In this document: positions 1-11,596 of the stretch, piece by piece
Position numbering within the stretch: position 1 is the first letter of the stretch
Layout: the number at the start of each line of letters is the position of its first letter
Origin: Ctena decussata
Lineage: Eukaryota > Mollusca > Bivalvia > Lucinida > Lucinidae
Length of the DNA: 64,000 nt
Assembly: GCA_963989385.1 (NCBI GenBank)
Contig: OZ022499.1
Coordinates: 102,656,786-102,720,785, forward strand
Reading direction: 5' to 3'
Made by a program: the position numbers and the translations under genes
Notes under the pieces: generated by a model
What the model saw: the letters and a program-made list of their open reading frames with translations, nothing else
The model's database searches: none
Told to the model about the DNA's origin: nothing

Positions 1-295
1 AGACTGCCTTCACTAATGCATGAGTTATCTCCCTTTAATTGACTTAAAATCAATTAAATGTGCCATAACTAAGTAACCAATTACCAAAACTTCATGAAAT
101 TTAAAGTGAATATGTATCACCATAACGTGGATATGCACATAACGTTCTATCAGAATGGCATCACTAGTGCATGAGTTATTGCCCTTGAATCAATGTGAGA
201 TAACAAGTGAATAAAATTTTATGAAACTTAAAATAACTCATAAAGAAATCGGTGCCACAACAGCGGGGGATATAAATTCACTGAATTTGCTTGTT
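1..295 (+). mobile_element. Helentron-like dispersed repeat, 3' part (cut by window start)
   Basis: Shares phrases with 49,150-50,090 (CAGAATGGCATCA.TAGTGCA, GAGTTATTGCCCTTGAAT, GCGGGGGATATAAATTCA). It ends in a small hairpin (AAATTC-act-GAATTT) and CTTGTT at 290-295, the same 3' end plan as the Helentron-like elements further right. Confidence 0.5.
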
Positions 296-308
296 TGGCA
301 TTAAATTT

Positions 309-437
309 TACTGCTCACAAAAAGGAGATGTATTTTCACTGAAGCAAGTACCAAAACTATTTTATCTTGCGTAAAATTTCATGATCATCTGTTTATTTTA
401 TACTTTGCTATTATCCCTTACTTTTTTGTGAGCAGTA
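309..437. mobile_element. Small palindromic element (TACTGCTCACAAAAA ends)
   Basis: Ends TACTGCTCACAAAAA and TTTTTTGTGAGCAGTA are inverted repeats about 100 bp apart. Non-coding miniature element. Confidence 0.55.
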
Positions 438-782
438 TATCTACAAAAATAATAATAATAAAACATGGACTAAACTAATAACTATATACTTTAAATACAT
501 GGAGTCATTAATATATTACATAAATTTGATATATACACACACATAAACAAATTACCAAAAAAAAAAAAAACTTTCCTAACTCACAGATGGTGTATGGTGG
601 GTTTAATGGTGTATGGTGGGTTTAGAAAAAAAAGTGCTTTAATGTAACGTTTTTATAGAGTGAAGCCTGAACAGCTGAGCAGTTTGATGTAGTCTGTTGT
701 TTGCACCATTATTTGTGATGAATGGCAAGTTAAGAGCCTGCATGTGACTTCAGCTGGCTTGTCCCCTCTGACTTCTGGGTTT

Positions 783-918
783 GAGGTTATAAAACGAGAG
801 AATAATCTCAAACTCAAAATAAAGCCCACTGATTGGCTGCTTCCGAGCATGTGCTCAGAAGCAGCCAATCAGTGTGATTTATTTTGAGTTTAAGAATGTA
901 CTCAAGTTTTATAACCTC
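783..918. mobile_element. Palindromic miniature element (GAGGTTATAAAAC ends)
   Basis: An inverted repeat with arms of about 60 bp: GAGGTTATAAAAC on the left, GTTTTATAACCTC on the right, and a core of AGCAGCCAATCAGT and its reverse complement. Confidence 0.65.
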
Positions 919-1103
919 GGGGCGTGTTTGCCATGTCCCCATGTTGTTTTGCTTCAGTTGAAGGGTAGTGCAGACCATGATAGGAGCAGTCCAATGTTTG
1001 CATTTTTGCTAACGTGGGCTAGTCCAAATTTAGAGGCATAGCCCAGCAAATGCTCAGAGTTGTAATTATTTTACATCATATCAAAGTTGATTCACTTTGA
1101 TAT

Positions 1104-1339
1104 GAGCCTCGACACGACAAAACCAACAATGTGGTTTTGCGCCCAGTGCAGACTCAGATCAGCCTGGGCATCCGCCCAGTCTGCTCAGAGTCTTCGCTGT
1201 CCGCATGAAAGTAGCTTAGACCCTCAGCTACCCTTTGAGCACTTCGCGAAGGCTCTGATCAGGCTGGGCGGATGCCCAGGCTGATCTGAGTCTGCACTGT
1301 GCGCACAACCACATTGTTGGTTTTCTCGTGTCGCGGCTC
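1104..1339. mobile_element. 240-bp palindromic element, copy 1
   Basis: Ends GAGCC(G/T)CGACACGA and TCGTGTCGCGGCTC enclose AAAACCAACAATGTGGTT and its inverted copy. The core carries GCAGACTCAGATCAGCCTGG. It lies about 43 bp beyond the stop codon of the DUF5662-like exon, probably in its 3' UTR. Confidence 0.85.
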
Positions 1340-1381
1340 ATATGAGGTAGTTTCAACGTCTTACTGTAGGACATCAGCAGC

Positions 1382-2281
1382 TTACAGCACAACCTCTCTT
1401 CCAAAGAGATCTTTAAGCCTATCAGCATGTTGATGATCGGAAACGAAGCCTTTCCCCATTTCAGTTAATTTACCTAGTAACTGCATCACATATTTCTTGT
1501 CTGTTTCTGAATATCTTGTGAGGTATACCTTTGCAATATCCAACCACTTTCCTACAGATACTACAGGATCGTCTTTCAGAATTCTCTCACCCCGGGAAGC
1601 CAGCATATCAACTATGCTTTCTTCTATATACAGTTTGCCTTTTGGGTCTGCTTCAATGATAGAAAACTTTTCTCGTTGTCCATTTGCTTGTTTTGGATAA
1701 AAGTATTCCGGATGGTGTGGATTATGGACATAATGATGATCCAACGCCAAATTCCATTCATTTTTCTCTTCTTCTATTTCCAGTTTCTTCCAACTCACTT
1801 GCCCATCGCCAAACATTACTGCATACCCCAGCACCTCCTCTGGTGTATACTTAGTTAGGTCATGTTTCCTGATCAGGTCTTCCATATCACCAGAAAATAT
1901 CACACCAATCATCTGACAGAATTCTAATGACATCCGTAACCAGTTTCTGTGTGAGGTTGCTGTGCGTAGATGTGTGGGAGCATTACGCTGCACAAGATGG
2001 TCATAAAGTTGGACAATTGTTGCTTCTTGGTCCTCTGAAAATTGCTCAGTATCCGCACCTTCTGTTTGCCCACGCGTTTGACTATTAACTTGTGCTATCA
2101 GTTTTCTCTCCCATTTTTCTTTTGGAGCGCCTGAACCAACTTTGCCCTCTAGCCAGTCAGAGACAAGTCTCCCACATGCCTCCTTATACAAGTTGTACGG
2201 GGCGTGGTCAAACAACGGTACCTCGTCTCGGATTTGAAGCTGTTCTGCTGTCTTTTCTGAGTATGGCGGAAATAAGGGATT
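1382..2281 (-). CDS. DUF5662-like protein, terminal exon
   Basis: Open reading of about 299 residues ending at a TAA at 1,384-1,382. Upstream it runs to a CTCTTTTTCAG acceptor-like sequence (2,282-2,291, read on the minus strand), so I take it as the last exon of a gene whose earlier exons I could not find. An in-frame stop lies a little beyond the acceptor. The C-terminal half has the histidine-rich block DHHYVHNPHHPEYF, preceded by a helical segment with HDLTKYTPEE. A spaced H..D..K..E pattern followed by N-x-HH-x-E resembles the DUF5662 family as I know it, whose function is unknown and which includes phage proteins. No signal peptide or membrane segment is seen. The reading frame is intact, so it is probably functional. 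A palindromic element ends about 43 bp after the stop codon. Family assignment is from memory of motifs and moderately sure. Confidence 0.6.
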   Translation of the reverse strand, partial: NPLFPPYSEKTAEQLQIRDEVPLFDHAPYNLYKEACGRLVSDWLEGKVGSGAPKEKWERKLIAQVNSQTRGQTEGADTEQFSEDQEATIVQLYDHLVQRNAPTHLRTATSHRNWLRMSLEFCQMIGVIFSGDMEDLIRKHDLTKYTPEEVLGYAVMFGDGQVSWKKLEIEEEKNEWNLALDHHYVHNPHHPEYFYPKQANGQREKFSIIEADPKGKLYIEESIVDMLASRGERILKDDPVVSVGKWLDIAKVYLTRYSETDKKYVMQLLGKLTEMGKGFVSDHQHADRLKDLFGREVVL

Positions 2282-2453
2282 CTGAAAAAGAGCGGATGTC
2301 GCATGAATGTTACTTTACGGCATGTGTGAACAGAAAAGACTTAGATCAGTCTGTTCATATATCCTAAGCTGCTGTGTTAGATCATGGTACGGCTTTTTTG
2401 TTCGGTCGCAGTTTCTTCAGCTCGTTGGCGACACCGCATATTGAGGACACTAT

Positions 2454-3052
2454 CAGCTGGGGATAATCCTCAAATATGGAGACAATCTCCATTTTGAGCG
2501 ACTGTCTCTGTTTTAGGAGACAAGTTCTGTTATAAAATACGCACATCCTGAAACAATCAAATGTCCCTCGATCAGAGGCATGTCTCTCGTTTTGGAGATA
2601 AAAATGTCTCTGATTTGGAGGACATTCTCCTCATCTGGAGACAATGTGATAAAGGACATATTTATAGACTGCTCTGCGCAGTTTGCTTTCAAAAAGCGCC
2701 AACAAAATCTATTTTTTTATCCGTTGCTTCTAAAAAGTGCACCGTTGCGATAACATGTAACGTTACTACAGAAATGCGTGACACACCCGGTCTAGTTTCT
2801 AGATTTCAAACGTGTAACAATTGTTTAGCAGTTTCTTGGTGATTTTATTCTTAATCATTGCTTGTTGTGCGATAAATTAGCAAGCAGAAGATACCAACTT
2901 GAATCTGAAACGCTATACTGAGGCCATTTCTTGTCTCCCGATCGGGAGACAGAATTTTAACACAGCGTGCATAATGGCCAAAATACATTAGGTATATGGC
3001 AATGTCCCCCGATGCAGAGAATGTCTCCATTTTTGAGAATTATCCCCAGCTG
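2454..3052. mobile_element. 599-bp TIR element with GGAGACA subterminal repeats
   Basis: Left end CAGCTGGGGATAATCCTCAA and right end (reverse complement) CAGCTGGGGATAATTCTCAA are terminal inverted repeats. ACTAT at 2,449-2,453 and 3,053-3,057 looks like a 5-bp target duplication. TGTCTC/GGAGAC motifs recur inside. No transposase is seen. Confidence 0.75.
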
Positions 3053-3059
3053 ACTATGG

Positions 3060-3268
3060 CCAAAAAGCATGCTCGATTAAAAAAACTGCGGACATCGTTC
3101 TTTTAGGGACAAAGTTCTTCCTCCGTCCAAAAGCTCCGCGAACGTAATTTTGCAAACAAAAACAGGATTTCAAACGGACAAATTTGGAAAACAGAAAAAA
3201 AAAGAAGCGCTGCTCTGACAGTTCATGCACGTTCTATATTGCGCAAACACGTGTGCGTTGGGGGTACA

Positions 3269-3312
<44 letters not shown>

Positions 3313-4890
3313 GGTATTTCTTTTGTTATCAAAAGTATATTTTTATGATTGTATTGTGTTTTTAACGGTAATCTTCACGATCGCTTAAGACAAAAACGTT
3401 TAGTTTGGTCAGAAAAAAAAATGACTGGCTATGAAAATTTACACATTTTCATCCACTTAAATGTCACAGTAATTTGACTAAATAGAGTGTAGATCATATA
3501 GGTCATATCACCAACTATCATATACTCGAAGGTCATTTTCAACGCAAGGTTTAATATTTACAATGCATGGTAGCGCTCAAAATAATTGGGGGTAGGGATA
3601 TGTTTTGACGATTGTTTGAATCGCCTCATCGAGGCGGTTCTAGCGAGGGACACAACATGCGTTTTCATGGAGAATGAAGATTAGATCACGTGGATTAGAT
3701 AGCTTACAAACGAGCATGGTAATGCTTATTTTAGTAAACACCAGTATTAACACCATACTTACTTCCATAGTAGTTAAAAATCTGGAAGAAATGAAAATAT
3801 ACGAGAAAGCTCTTTTTCCGTGAATGCTCAAGTCCTCACTCAATAGTTTTGTTCATCATGCATTGATTAACAACCATACTTATTTGAGAATAAGAAGGAA
3901 AACCGACTTTCCCATATCTATATGTGCATGGTTAGGCTTTTCCATACACAATCATTATTCGGGAATTTCCGTGAGGCGGAGTGTTTCCCGCCCGTACTAA
4001 ATTTAGATTGTTTACTTCCGGATAAAATACCGCTTGCCGTACGCTGACTGTTTTTTCGTTATAGTTCAATATTGCCATATAGATTTACATTTCAGCACGT
4101 GGTCAGATTATAATTAAATTAGCAATATTTAAAGCGGAATGCTAGCGAAAAAAATCTTCTTTAGGGAGAGGACTATATAATGTTGTGTATAACTTGTGTC
4201 CAATCCCTTTGTCTTTTTGCAATAAAATATGTTTAATCTATTTAAAAAATCTTCTTTTGTGATACAGTGTACTTGACGTTTGACACATACTTGGAACAAT
4301 ATATCAGTTTACTAACATGCTACTGTCCGTATATACTTCGGTGGTTGTCTGACGGTATAATATTAAGACATAAAATATTACCTTAATGCATAAGTAAAGA
4401 GTTAAGCTTAAGAAATATGGACTACGCTACAAAGGAAATGTTTTGATGTTAACTTTAATGGAACATACCTGTTCTCTTGTTGATGTCAGCAGTACTCTGT
4501 CTATCGTCCTTGAGAATTTTATCATACTGTCTTTGCATATTGGAGTAAATGAATAATGCAAAAATAACAAGCCCACAGTAAATTATTGAAATGCCGGAGT
4601 AAAGTTTATCCCTATATTTTTTTCTTCATAATCAACACCCGATACTATAAAAAGGAGCAAAGCGTTTTGATTTCTATGTTTCGCTGGTCTGTGGTACAAA
4701 TGATTTCATCTGCAGCCTAAATTGACGCATTTTTCTTTTTTATTGAAAATAAATGAAAATTGAATTGCTTAAAATTTATTCGCAATTAGTATCCCACTTA
4801 CCCCAAATAATATGGGTAAATGGGAGATTTGCGGATTGCATGGTATTAATTCTGTCCTGTTGTTTAGCATACAAGACAAGATATCTTATG
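3060..4890. other. Stretch without recognised gene
   Basis: Holds a (TC)n microsatellite at 3,272-3,308. The short open readings show no family motif on either strand. Earlier exons of the DUF5662-like gene could lie here but I cannot place them. Confidence 0.5.
3272..3308. repeat. (TC)n microsatellite
   Basis: Uninterrupted TC dinucleotides for about 37 bp. Confidence 0.98.
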
Positions 4891-5256
4891 TGTAATATGA
4901 AATCATATAATGGGGAGTTATAAGGGGCCAACATATTTGATCTCTTTCTATCGTATCAGCCTGTGAAAGCAGGTGCTTTTCCTAAAAGTGTCCCACTTGC
5001 CCCAATTTCCCCTACTAGAAAAGACTTTGGTGCGCTTGCATACGAACAGTTTGAATTGAGCAAAGAGAGATTGTGTAATATGAAATCATATAATGGGGAG
5101 TTATAAGGGGCCAACATATTTGATCTCTTTCTATCGTATCAGCCTGTGAAAGCAGGTGCTTTTCCTAAAAGTGTCCCACTTGCCCCAATTTCCCCTACTA
5201 GAAAAGACTTTGGTGCGCTTGCATACGAACAGTTTGAATTGAGCAAAGAGAGATTG
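4891..5256. repeat. Perfect 183-bp tandem duplication
   Basis: 4,891-5,073 and 5,074-5,256 appear identical base for base, starting TGTAATATGAAATCATATAA and ending AAAGAGAGATTG. Either a recent duplication or an assembly artefact. Confidence 0.95.
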
Positions 5257-7480
5257 TTCTGACTGTGCAGTCGCACATCGTTTTTCTAATGATATTCTCC
5301 CTCTTGACGTTTATGAAATTATCATAAGTTTAACTTTCTCTTGTGCTGTCAACCGAGTGATAACGCCTACAGTGTTAGTCATCTTAGCGTCACGATGGCT
5401 CACTGATGCCAAGATACGTTGACGTCGTCACTTTGTCATAATGGCTAATAGCTACTCGTATGTATATGCCATATAATAACTCTGCTTTTGAAACTGCAAT
5501 GGAAATATGCCATTTTTCACGAAACATACAGCTTATTTGCAAATGCTTTAAGGGAAATCTGTACTTTTTCACGGAAAGCAACTCTGCATTGTTCGTTTTT
5601 GCGTCCTTCCCCTAAAGGATTCAACTCTTAAAGTGAACAGCTTGAGTTTCTGTTTGCACTGATTCCTTTTAAGAGCATACCCCGTTTCGAAAGCGTTCCG
5701 TCTTCCAGTTAATCAGACTGATCAAGTTGTTTATTTTTGTAGAAATACTGGCGGGAAAACATGGTGTACCCATACACCTTCATTCAGTGTTGGGCGTTGG
5801 ATTAGGGGGACAAAATGTTGAGATTTACATGCGTGCGAAGCGGATGAGTCGACCAAGCAAAGCTCAGGAGTCTTCTAAGGCGATCAGGGGTATTTTATTG
5901 GGAGGGGGCTTGGAATATGTTCCCCTCTCTCTCGCTTCATTTTATTGGGATGTGGGCCTGGCCCCTGCTGTTCTTCCTCTTCCCTGGTCCTACGCCTATG
6001 AATTAGATATATACATGTACAATTTTTTTATTAATCGATTAATTTGACACGCAAACATGGAGCCGCCGCGATATGCGAACAGTAAAAGTATCCGCGCAGT
6101 CTGATCAATGTCTTTGTAATTCGCACACTGTGTGTGAATCCTGAGAAACCTATACATTCATAATACATACATGAAATTAAATCTCTAGCTACATTGCTGA
6201 GATTCATATACTGGTTCGAAGCTTCGGTGTTCACAGATACATATGAAAGGCTCAAGTTAGGACAAAATGGAATATTATTGTAATATGCTTGTAAAATCAT
6301 CTAAGTAAAGTTGTATTCTTGTGATATCATTTCAACTTCTGAAGTCTTCACTGCGTTTTACTCCCATAAGGTTAAGTTACGCCCATCGGCTCAAATAATG
6401 CTTATTTCATAATAGTCCGCTATAAAACTTAGACTTTCCTTGCTTCATGACAACTGACTCAGATAAAACTAATATTTTCAATTTAACTTCGATGCCTAAA
6501 CCATCTTTCCCATCATGTCTACAATGCTATTTTGTGAGGTGCTGATTTTTTCTAAAATCAAAATATGCAACACACGATTTTTATGCAAACATCATGAATT
6601 AACGTTGAATCGGAGAATCACAATATACATGTATTGTGAAAATCGGTCAGCATAATCGAGATGACGTGTATGCAGTCTTTTGGGATTTTCAACTCTGTGT
6701 CAGCTTTAAACGCATCTTTGTGAATGATTTTGTTCCATCTAGTCACGTTCCGGGTTATATTGGGTCGCTCCTATATGATTCTTCTCTTAAAGCTTTACCC
6801 CGTGATAATCAAATAAACTGAAAGTGAATCGGACTGAATTCCTCCTATGAAGTACCAGTGTCGCTTTTAATGCCATCAAATCCTCCATCCAAATGCTGCA
6901 TATGCCTACTGCATGCCAATGAGTAATATTCTGAGTAGAAATCAGAAATTTCCGACGAAAATCCTTCCGGAGCGTGTCGTACGGGTAAATATGCCCTGCG
7001 GAACGTGCAAAAAGCCATAACCGATATTAGTGTGCGTACGTGCGAAAACTTATGAGAATCTTTGCTGTCATTTTATGCTCAGAATCAGTTTATTGGTGAT
7101 GCGAACAGATTGTACGGCCACACTCGCTGAACTGCGTCTCTGTTCTTTGCCGTGAGGCATCTTTTCATTCACCGATCGACCAATTCCGCGAACCAGACTG
7201 ATACACGGAATTGGCCGAGGAGTTCCGATTGACACCAAAAATGCGTATGACATGCGAAAACAGGGAAGATTCAGACCGCGCAGTCTGATCAGTCTTCCCC
7301 CTTTTCGCATATACCCATTAATTATTATAACTATTATATAACTATCAGTCGCTAACAAAACGATGTGATAACGTCTGAAAATGTATCGAAAACAGAATTT
7401 TACTTGAATAGCGAAAGCCGAATTTACCAATTATACCGGGAAATAAACTCTTAACTTTTTTTATCAATATATCAAATAAG
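5257..7480. other. Stretch without recognised gene
   Basis: Unique-looking AT-rich DNA. Around 5,755-5,785 a fragment AACATGGTGTACCCATACAC belongs to a dispersed family also seen near 12,160, 36,500, 50,975, 55,200 and 61,540. No coding exon is supported. Confidence 0.4.
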
Positions 7481-7492
7481 CAGAGCAAATAA

Positions 7493-7565
7493 GCAATCGT
7501 AGTGGACTGAGTGCTCGCCTTTCTGGCAGGGCGTCGAGGGTTCGACTCCCAGCGGGTGGCGCGTG
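7493..7565 (+). mobile_element. tRNA-like sequence, probably SINE head
   Basis: TAGTGGACTGAGTG resembles a pol III A box, and GGGTTCGACTCCC about 30 bp later is a near-consensus B box. No clean cloverleaf was found, so I read it as a tRNA-derived repeat. Confidence 0.4.
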
Positions 7566-7707
7566 TGGTTCAATAGACCAAGAAATCCGTTAGCTGGTGT
7601 CAGGATATTGCAGTGTCGCCGAAAGTCGACCGCGTAGTGTCCACCTTATCAAACCGGCAAACACGCATATGACAAAACCACACCTGGTTAACTTTGTTTT
7701 CAAGGAT

Positions 7708-7879
7708 GTTACGAAACGAAACGAAAAAGCTGTTACGAAACGAAAAAGAGTTATAGTTCCCAAAGTACCTGGTCATCGTGGTTAAACACATTTGTTTAGC
7801 CACATTTAGCCACAATGACCAGGTCGATTGGGAGCTATGACTTTTTCGTTTCGTAACAGCTCTTTTTCGTTTGGTAACA
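7708..7879. mobile_element. Palindromic element with CGAAACGAAAAAG repeats
   Basis: Left arm has GTTACGAAACGAAAAAG twice and ACCTGGTCAT. The right arm is its inverse (ATGACCAGGT, CTTTTTCGTTTCGTAAC). Total about 172 bp, able to form a long hairpin. Confidence 0.8.
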
Positions 7880-8342
7880 GCCCTGTTATGGTCTCGAATC
7901 CAGGGACTGAGGCCTCGCTCACTGAATAAGCACGAGTGGGAATACAACAACAGTCATATCAGCCGCGACATGCTAAAATGGTTCATAAATGTTTATGCGA
8001 CCAGTAAAAGCTCAGGTCAGTCTGCACATTCGTACAGTCTGCTCAGGACCGGTACTGTTCACAGAACCCTAAGGAATCTATAGACACAAATTTAAGGTTC
8101 TAGTTGGACTGCACGGATTCTGGATTCGCAAATACGGTAGTTTGCAGAATTTTCAAGTTACGTCACGCAACTTGAAAATTCTGTAAAAACCGTAATTATC
8201 ATTTGGACATCTTGTGCTGTATACATAGTGATTGTTGTCATGGCTGTGTAAAATCATTAGGATAAGTTGAATGATCATGAAGTAAAGAGGCAGATCAAAC
8301 CAGGTTTCATTGTCCGATTCTCGTTCTACTGAAATTTCTTAA

Positions 8343-10795
8343 CCAATCTGTAAAACATACAGGAGACGAGTTTGGAATTATAAATTAGCAGACTTTAATA
8401 AATATAGGGAATTGCTGTCGAGAAATGACTGGGAAAATTTAACTCTCGACGAAAATTTTGACCAAATAGCAGAAAATATCACAAGTGCAATATTTAAGGC
8501 AAGTGAGGAATCGATTCCCAACAAAATTGTTACTATAAGACCAGCTGAGCACCCCTGGATTACTTCTTACATAAAAAGATTAATTCGTAAAAGAAAACGT
8601 ACATATAGAAAATTCAAGCGAACTAAATATGATCTCCTTTGGGCTAAATATAAACTCTTAAGAAATAAAGTTGTAAATGAAATTAGAAAGTCGAAACAGG
8701 CATATTTTGATAAATTAGAGCAAATTCTCTCAAACGAAAATATAAATAATAAGATATTTTGGAAGACATCAAAACAGTTGCTTCATTTAAATAAGAAATC
8801 GCAGTCTATACCCACTCTAGTCTTTAACGGTCAACCTGCAGATGATGACCAAGAAAAGGCTACTATTCTTAATTATTTTGCCTCAATATCTGTAGTGGAT
8901 GAGCAAAACAAAACACTTCCTGACTTACCACTTGCTCAACATAATCTTTTGGCATCCATTTATATTTACTGTCAAGATGTCTCCGACGTCTTAAGGAATC
9001 TCAACGTTGCAAAAGCGTGTGGTCCTGATTTACTAAGCCCTCGACTGCTAAGGGAAGGGGAACCTATACTTTCTAGACCTCTATCGTTCTTTTACAATCG
9101 ACTGATACAATCTGGTTATTTTCCTGTAAGTTGGAAGCGAGCAAACGTTTCTCCAATCCACAAAAAAGATGATAAATCTGTTCCTTCCAATTACCGGCCG
9201 ATATCATTATTAAGCTATTTAGGCAAAACCATGGAAAGATGCGTCCATAAACACCTCTACAATTTTATCTCCGAAAATAACCTTCTAACTCCACTTCAGT
9301 CCGGTTTTATTCCAGGTGACTCGACTACTTATCAGCTTATTCATACTTATCATACCTTTTGCGAAGCTGTAGATAGCGGCAAGGAGATAAGGGTTGTCTT
9401 TTGCGATATCAGCAAAGCTTTTGACAGAGTCTGGCACAGGGGTCTCCTACATAAACTTGCGGGTATAGGATGTTCTGATTCACTTCTTGGCTGGTTCTTG
9501 AGTTATTTATCCAATTGTCAGCAGAGAGTCGTATTAAATGGGCATTCTTCAGACTGGAATTCGGTTAAAGCAGGTGTTCCACAGGGATCAATCCTAGGAC
9601 CTCTACTGTTTCTGATATATATTAATGATATTGTTCAAAACATTAACTCTTCAATTAGACTGTTTGCTGACGATTCAAGTCTTTATATGGTTGTAGATAC
9701 TCCTCAGCAGGCTGCAATTGCTTTAAATGCTGATTTAAGTACTATCTCGAGCTGGGCAGATACCTGGCTTGTTGATTTTAATCCTTCAAAAACAGATAGT
9801 TTGATCATATCTAGAAAAATTAATACACCTCTTCATCCTCCTCTTATAATGAACAATACTGTTTTAACTGAAACCTCTTTACATAAGCATTTAGGTCTGA
9901 TTTCCTCGAGTAACTGTACTTGGAAAGAACATATAGCATATATTAGCGCTAACGCTTGGACAAGACTCAACCTTCTAAGATCCTTTAAATTTAAACTTAA
10001 AAGACAAGCACTTGAAAAAATGTACCTTTATTAGAATATAGTGACTCTGTTTGGGACAATTGCACACAAGATGATAAAAAGCAACTTGATTCTATTCATA
10101 CGGAAGCTGCAAGAATAATCACGGGCGCAACAAAACTCTGTAGTATTGAAAAACTGTATTCAGATTTGGGATGGGAAACATTGCAAGAAAGAAGAACTAA
10201 ACATAAACTTGTTATATTCTTTAGAACGTTAAGTAATCTTACTCCAAACTATCTGTCTGATTTAGTACCACCTCTTGTGCAAGAGAACATTACTTACAGT
10301 CTTAGAAACGCCAACAATTTCCGTACTATTCATGCAAATTCAAATCTCTATTTTAACTCGTTTTTACCATCAACAGTCAAAGCCTGGAATAATCTTCCAG
10401 ATGAAACTAGGGCAGCTACTTCAGTTATCTCTTTTAAAAATTTGCTAAATAGAAACGTTAGGAAAGCACCCAAATACTACAACTCTGGTTCTCGTATAGG
10501 GCAAATACTCCACGCCCGGATAAGACTTGAGTGCAGTTCTCTAAATTCTCATCTTTTCAATAAAAATATTGTAAATAATGCTCTTTGTTCTTGCGGAGGA
10601 TTCGAAAGTCCATACCACTTTTTCTATACCTGTTCAAATTATAGAGAAATAAGAGGTGATCTGAGAGATATTCTTGCTACCCATACAACTCAGGAACTTC
10701 TGTTTGGAAGAGAAATAGCATCAGATGAAGAAAATGAATCGCTATTCTTAAAAGTTCAAGATTTTATTATCAAATCGAAACGTTTTCCCAGTTAA
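8343..10795 (+). mobile_element. Jockey/CR1-like non-LTR retrotransposon, 5' truncated, one frameshift
   Basis: Encodes most of a reverse transcriptase. In order: SNYRPISLLSYLGKTMERCV, DISKAFDRVWH (catalytic aspartate), GVPQGSILGPLLF, then FADDSSLYM (catalytic DD) near 9,662. The frame breaks at about 10,026-10,034, where one base appears missing; the next frame continues with LLEYSDSVWDN to a stop at 10,795. The C-terminal part has CSCG followed by HFFYTC, a possible zinc-binding motif. The reading opens after a stop at 8,340, and no endonuclease domain is present, so the copy is 5' truncated. A (ATT)n run follows at about 10,888. Family placement is by motif memory. Confidence 0.9.
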
Positions 10796-10885
10796 TCTCC
10801 TCTTTTTAATCTTATTCCTTGGCTTGGTTGCAGGGTGGCGATTGCATGACATAGTTCATTTCATAGTATTGTTCAGTCAACATTC

Positions 10886-10916
<31 letters not shown>
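10886..10916. repeat. (ATT)n microsatellite
   Basis: About ten ATT units, 90 bp beyond the retrotransposon ORF; it may be the element's 3' tail. Confidence 0.9.
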
Positions 10917-10976
10917 TACTATTTGTATATCCTATTTAAAACTTGTTTGTTTTCTCCTAGCTCCTTTGATATATCT

Positions 10977-11090
10977 CCCGAGCGGGCACGCAGCGTCGAT
11001 TCGACGTTGACTCGACGTGGATTCAATTTCACATAGGTGAATCAACGTTGTTTCAATGTTGAATCGACGTTGTGTGTCGAGCGGGGGGTG
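10977..11090. repeat. Cluster of GACGTTGA-type inverted motifs
   Basis: Several short palindromic motifs (GTCGATTCGACGTTGACTCG, GAATCAACGTTG, TTGAATCGACGTTG) lie between two copies of CGAGCGGG. A related GAATCAACGTCGAT occurs at about 13,640. Likely remnant of a repeat family. Confidence 0.5.
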
Positions 11091-11596
11091 TGATGGTCGA
11101 CCAACGGGTAACGAACACTAATTTCTCAATGTGCAGCAGATATATAATATTTCAGGAACATACAAGCTTAGAAATTTGGTACACGGGCTGTTTTGATGTA
11201 GATACTTAATGGGAGGGTTTTGTTTGTGTTTTTATAACGATGGTCGACCGTTATAGCTAGCTCTTTAATATGTCCGTTTCATTATCTTATTTGCATTCAA
11301 TGATTCATTCATGTATGTTGTAAACTTATGATGACTTTCAGGAGATGACTACTATAAGCTTATAGCTTACTGTCAGATCCTGATACTTGAGATTGTTTAT
11401 ATAATGTGAATTGATTAATAAAATATTGTTTAAACCAAAGAGGCATTAAACGTTTTACTTCCGCAGTAAACTCATTATGAAAAGAAACAAGGAAAGTAAA
11501 CGTATTTTAACTTTTCGTTTACTTTGAATCAGCACGTTTGAGGTGTATGGATTCTGGAAGTAGTTGTCTCCCTTTTCCGATGGAAACTACTCTTAA

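Noticed and set aside
5727..6047. 106-codon plus-strand reading as a gene
   Set aside because: Composition is ordinary, no domain is recognisable, and it overlaps a fragment of a dispersed repeat.
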